From JAHOYW01 sp963664605 (GTDB taxonomy: Bacteria; Verrucomicrobiota; Lentisphaeria; Victivallales; Victivallaceae): a DNA stretch of 64,000 bases. The notes beneath the pieces are model-generated. The model made no database searches. It worked only from the letters and a program-made list of their open reading frames with translations, and was not told the origin of the DNA. Positions within the stretch are counted from its first letter, which is position 1; every line of letters starts with the position of its first letter. The translations under genes were made by a program, and so were the position numbers. Shown here in pieces: positions 63,340 through 64,000 of this stretch. The DNA lies in contig OY761536.1 of NCBI GenBank assembly GCA_963664605.1, positions 4,277,710 through 4,341,709 of the forward strand, written 5' to 3'.

Positions 63340-64000
63340 AAGACAAGAAAACACCAACCGACTATGTTGATGCGATCTTGATCGACGCCGCGCAGAAAAA
63401 CGCCAGCGATATTTACTGGCTGCCCACCCGGGATTTTGTCGAGATAAGATACCGGGTTAATGGGGTTCAGCAGAATATCGACAGGATTGACCGGGAATTT
63501 GGCGAACAATGCATTAGTCGTATAAAAGTGCTGGCTGGCTTGTTGACTTACCGCAGTCAGATTGCTCAAGATGGTGCTATCCGTAATGTGGAAGGACTGA
63601 AAAATGTTGAGTTCCGCGCAGCAGTCATGCCTACTGTCCATGGAGAGAGAATTACTATCAGAGTGCTTGACGGTAACAAACAGACCTTGATGCTTGATGA
63701 CTTAGGATTTCAGCCTGAAATACTTTCAGAAATAAAAAGGCTTTTGGCAAAAAGCTCGGGAATGATTATTTTGACCGGCCCCACCGGATGCGGAAAAACC
63801 ACCACTATTTACGCTATGATTCGAGAGCTCCTGAAAGCACAACAGGACCCGGCATCAATTATTTCTATTGAAGACCCGGTGGAATGCGAAATAGAAGGGA
63901 TTTCACAGATAAACCTGAACCGTCCGGATGAGGAATGGAACTACGCGGCGGCATTAAAGGCCGCGCTGCGCCAGGATATAAAAACTCTGGTTATCGGCGA
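63336..64000 (+). CDS. GspE/PilB/PilT-type secretion ATPase, N-terminal part
   Basis: The gene starts at ATG 63336, inside the end of the preceding one, and continues past the window; 221 residues are visible. The Walker A motif is ILTGPTGCGKTTT (Gly148 onward), the usual Ser reading Cys. The Asp box is SIEDPVECEIEG. The visible end, ALRQDIKTLVIGD, leads into the Walker B region. The start goes directly into the N2-type domain (residues ~5-125, YRVNGVQ, FRAAVMPTVHGERITIRVL), so the N1 domain of GspE/PilB is absent, as in PilT and ComGA. It powers the pilus or pseudopilus with the two GspF-like proteins upstream. Confidence 0.93.
   Translation, partial: MKDKKTPTDYVDAILIDAAQKNASDIYWLPTRDFVEIRYRVNGVQQNIDRIDREFGEQCISRIKVLAGLLTYRSQIAQDGAIRNVEGLKNVEFRAAVMPTVHGERITIRVLDGNKQTLMLDDLGFQPEILSEIKRLLAKSSGMIILTGPTGCGKTTTIYAMIRELLKAQQDPASIISIEDPVECEIEGISQINLNRPDEEWNYAAALKAALRQDIKTLVIG

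Noticed and set aside
1..64000. CRISPR arrays, rRNA genes, insertion sequences, complete prophage
   Set aside because: No spaced direct repeats of CRISPR type, no rRNA stretches and no transposase or phage structural gene were seen; the only mobile traces are the ATPase relic and the short repeats.

Overview
The window looks like a chromosome segment of a Gram-negative, saccharolytic, probably anaerobic bacterium of the PVC group, most likely Lentisphaerota. The evidence is a prepilin-like secreted protein with the FTLIELLVVIAIIAILASM leader typical of that phylum, several families common there (DUF4838, DUF4091, DUF1961, uroporphyrinogen-decarboxylase-like and SGNH proteins in sugar loci), lpxB for lipid A, a glycyl radical enzyme, an indolepyruvate oxidoreductase and a sodium-pumping decarboxylase. 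The phylum is an inference from gene content; there is no rRNA gene here to confirm it.

Layout. 1-747: end of an S9 peptidase. 776-10689: a first catabolic locus built on a divergent promoter at about 5281-5432. To the left run an FGGY kinase related to rhamnulokinase, a two-part amidohydrolase, an SGNH hydrolase and a UroD-like protein; to the right run a DeoR repressor, a class III aminotransferase, an SDR dehydrogenase, another SGNH hydrolase and an AEC-type transporter. 10692-17242: a second, tightly overlapping operon (FGGY kinase, radical SAM activase, glycyl radical enzyme, GntR/LacI-type regulator, mannose-6-phosphate isomerase) with a clear palindromic operator on its promoter. 17246-17881 holds that operator and the remains of a GHKL ATPase gene.

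17882-34460: a glycan (probably fructan-like) locus with a GH32 protein whose ECP glutamate is replaced, a second GH32/43-clan protein, DUF4838, beta-helix/LamG, prepilin-like, AraC regulator, DUF4091, PL22-like, DUF1961 and a PfkB fructokinase-like gene. Three copies of one conserved ~75-bp element precede three of these genes. A tRNA-Leu(CAA) follows.

34924-45167: mostly housekeeping (glycosyltransferase, zinc-ribbon coiled coil, RdgC-like, PRC barrel, LpxB, isochorismatase-like, response regulator, XerD, aspartate aminotransferase, a small conserved protein, PrmC). 45351-50139: a canonical L-rhamnose set (AraC regulator divergent from kinase, isomerase, class II aldolase). 50160-58645: a likely eight-gene minus-strand operon, birA-oadG-oadA-oadB-iorA-iorB-paaK-ACT, linking biotinylation, the sodium-pumping decarboxylase and 2-keto acid/arylacetate metabolism. 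58791-60842: a secreted protein, an RNA methyltransferase and a TPR protein. 61109 to the end: two adjacent GspF/PilC-like proteins and the start of a short GspE/PilT-type ATPase.

Most notable: the glycyl radical module with its promoter-overlapping operator, a promoter motif shared by the two rhamnulokinase-like genes 41 kb apart, the triplicated element in the glycan locus, and the two-GspF/one-ATPase secretion cluster.
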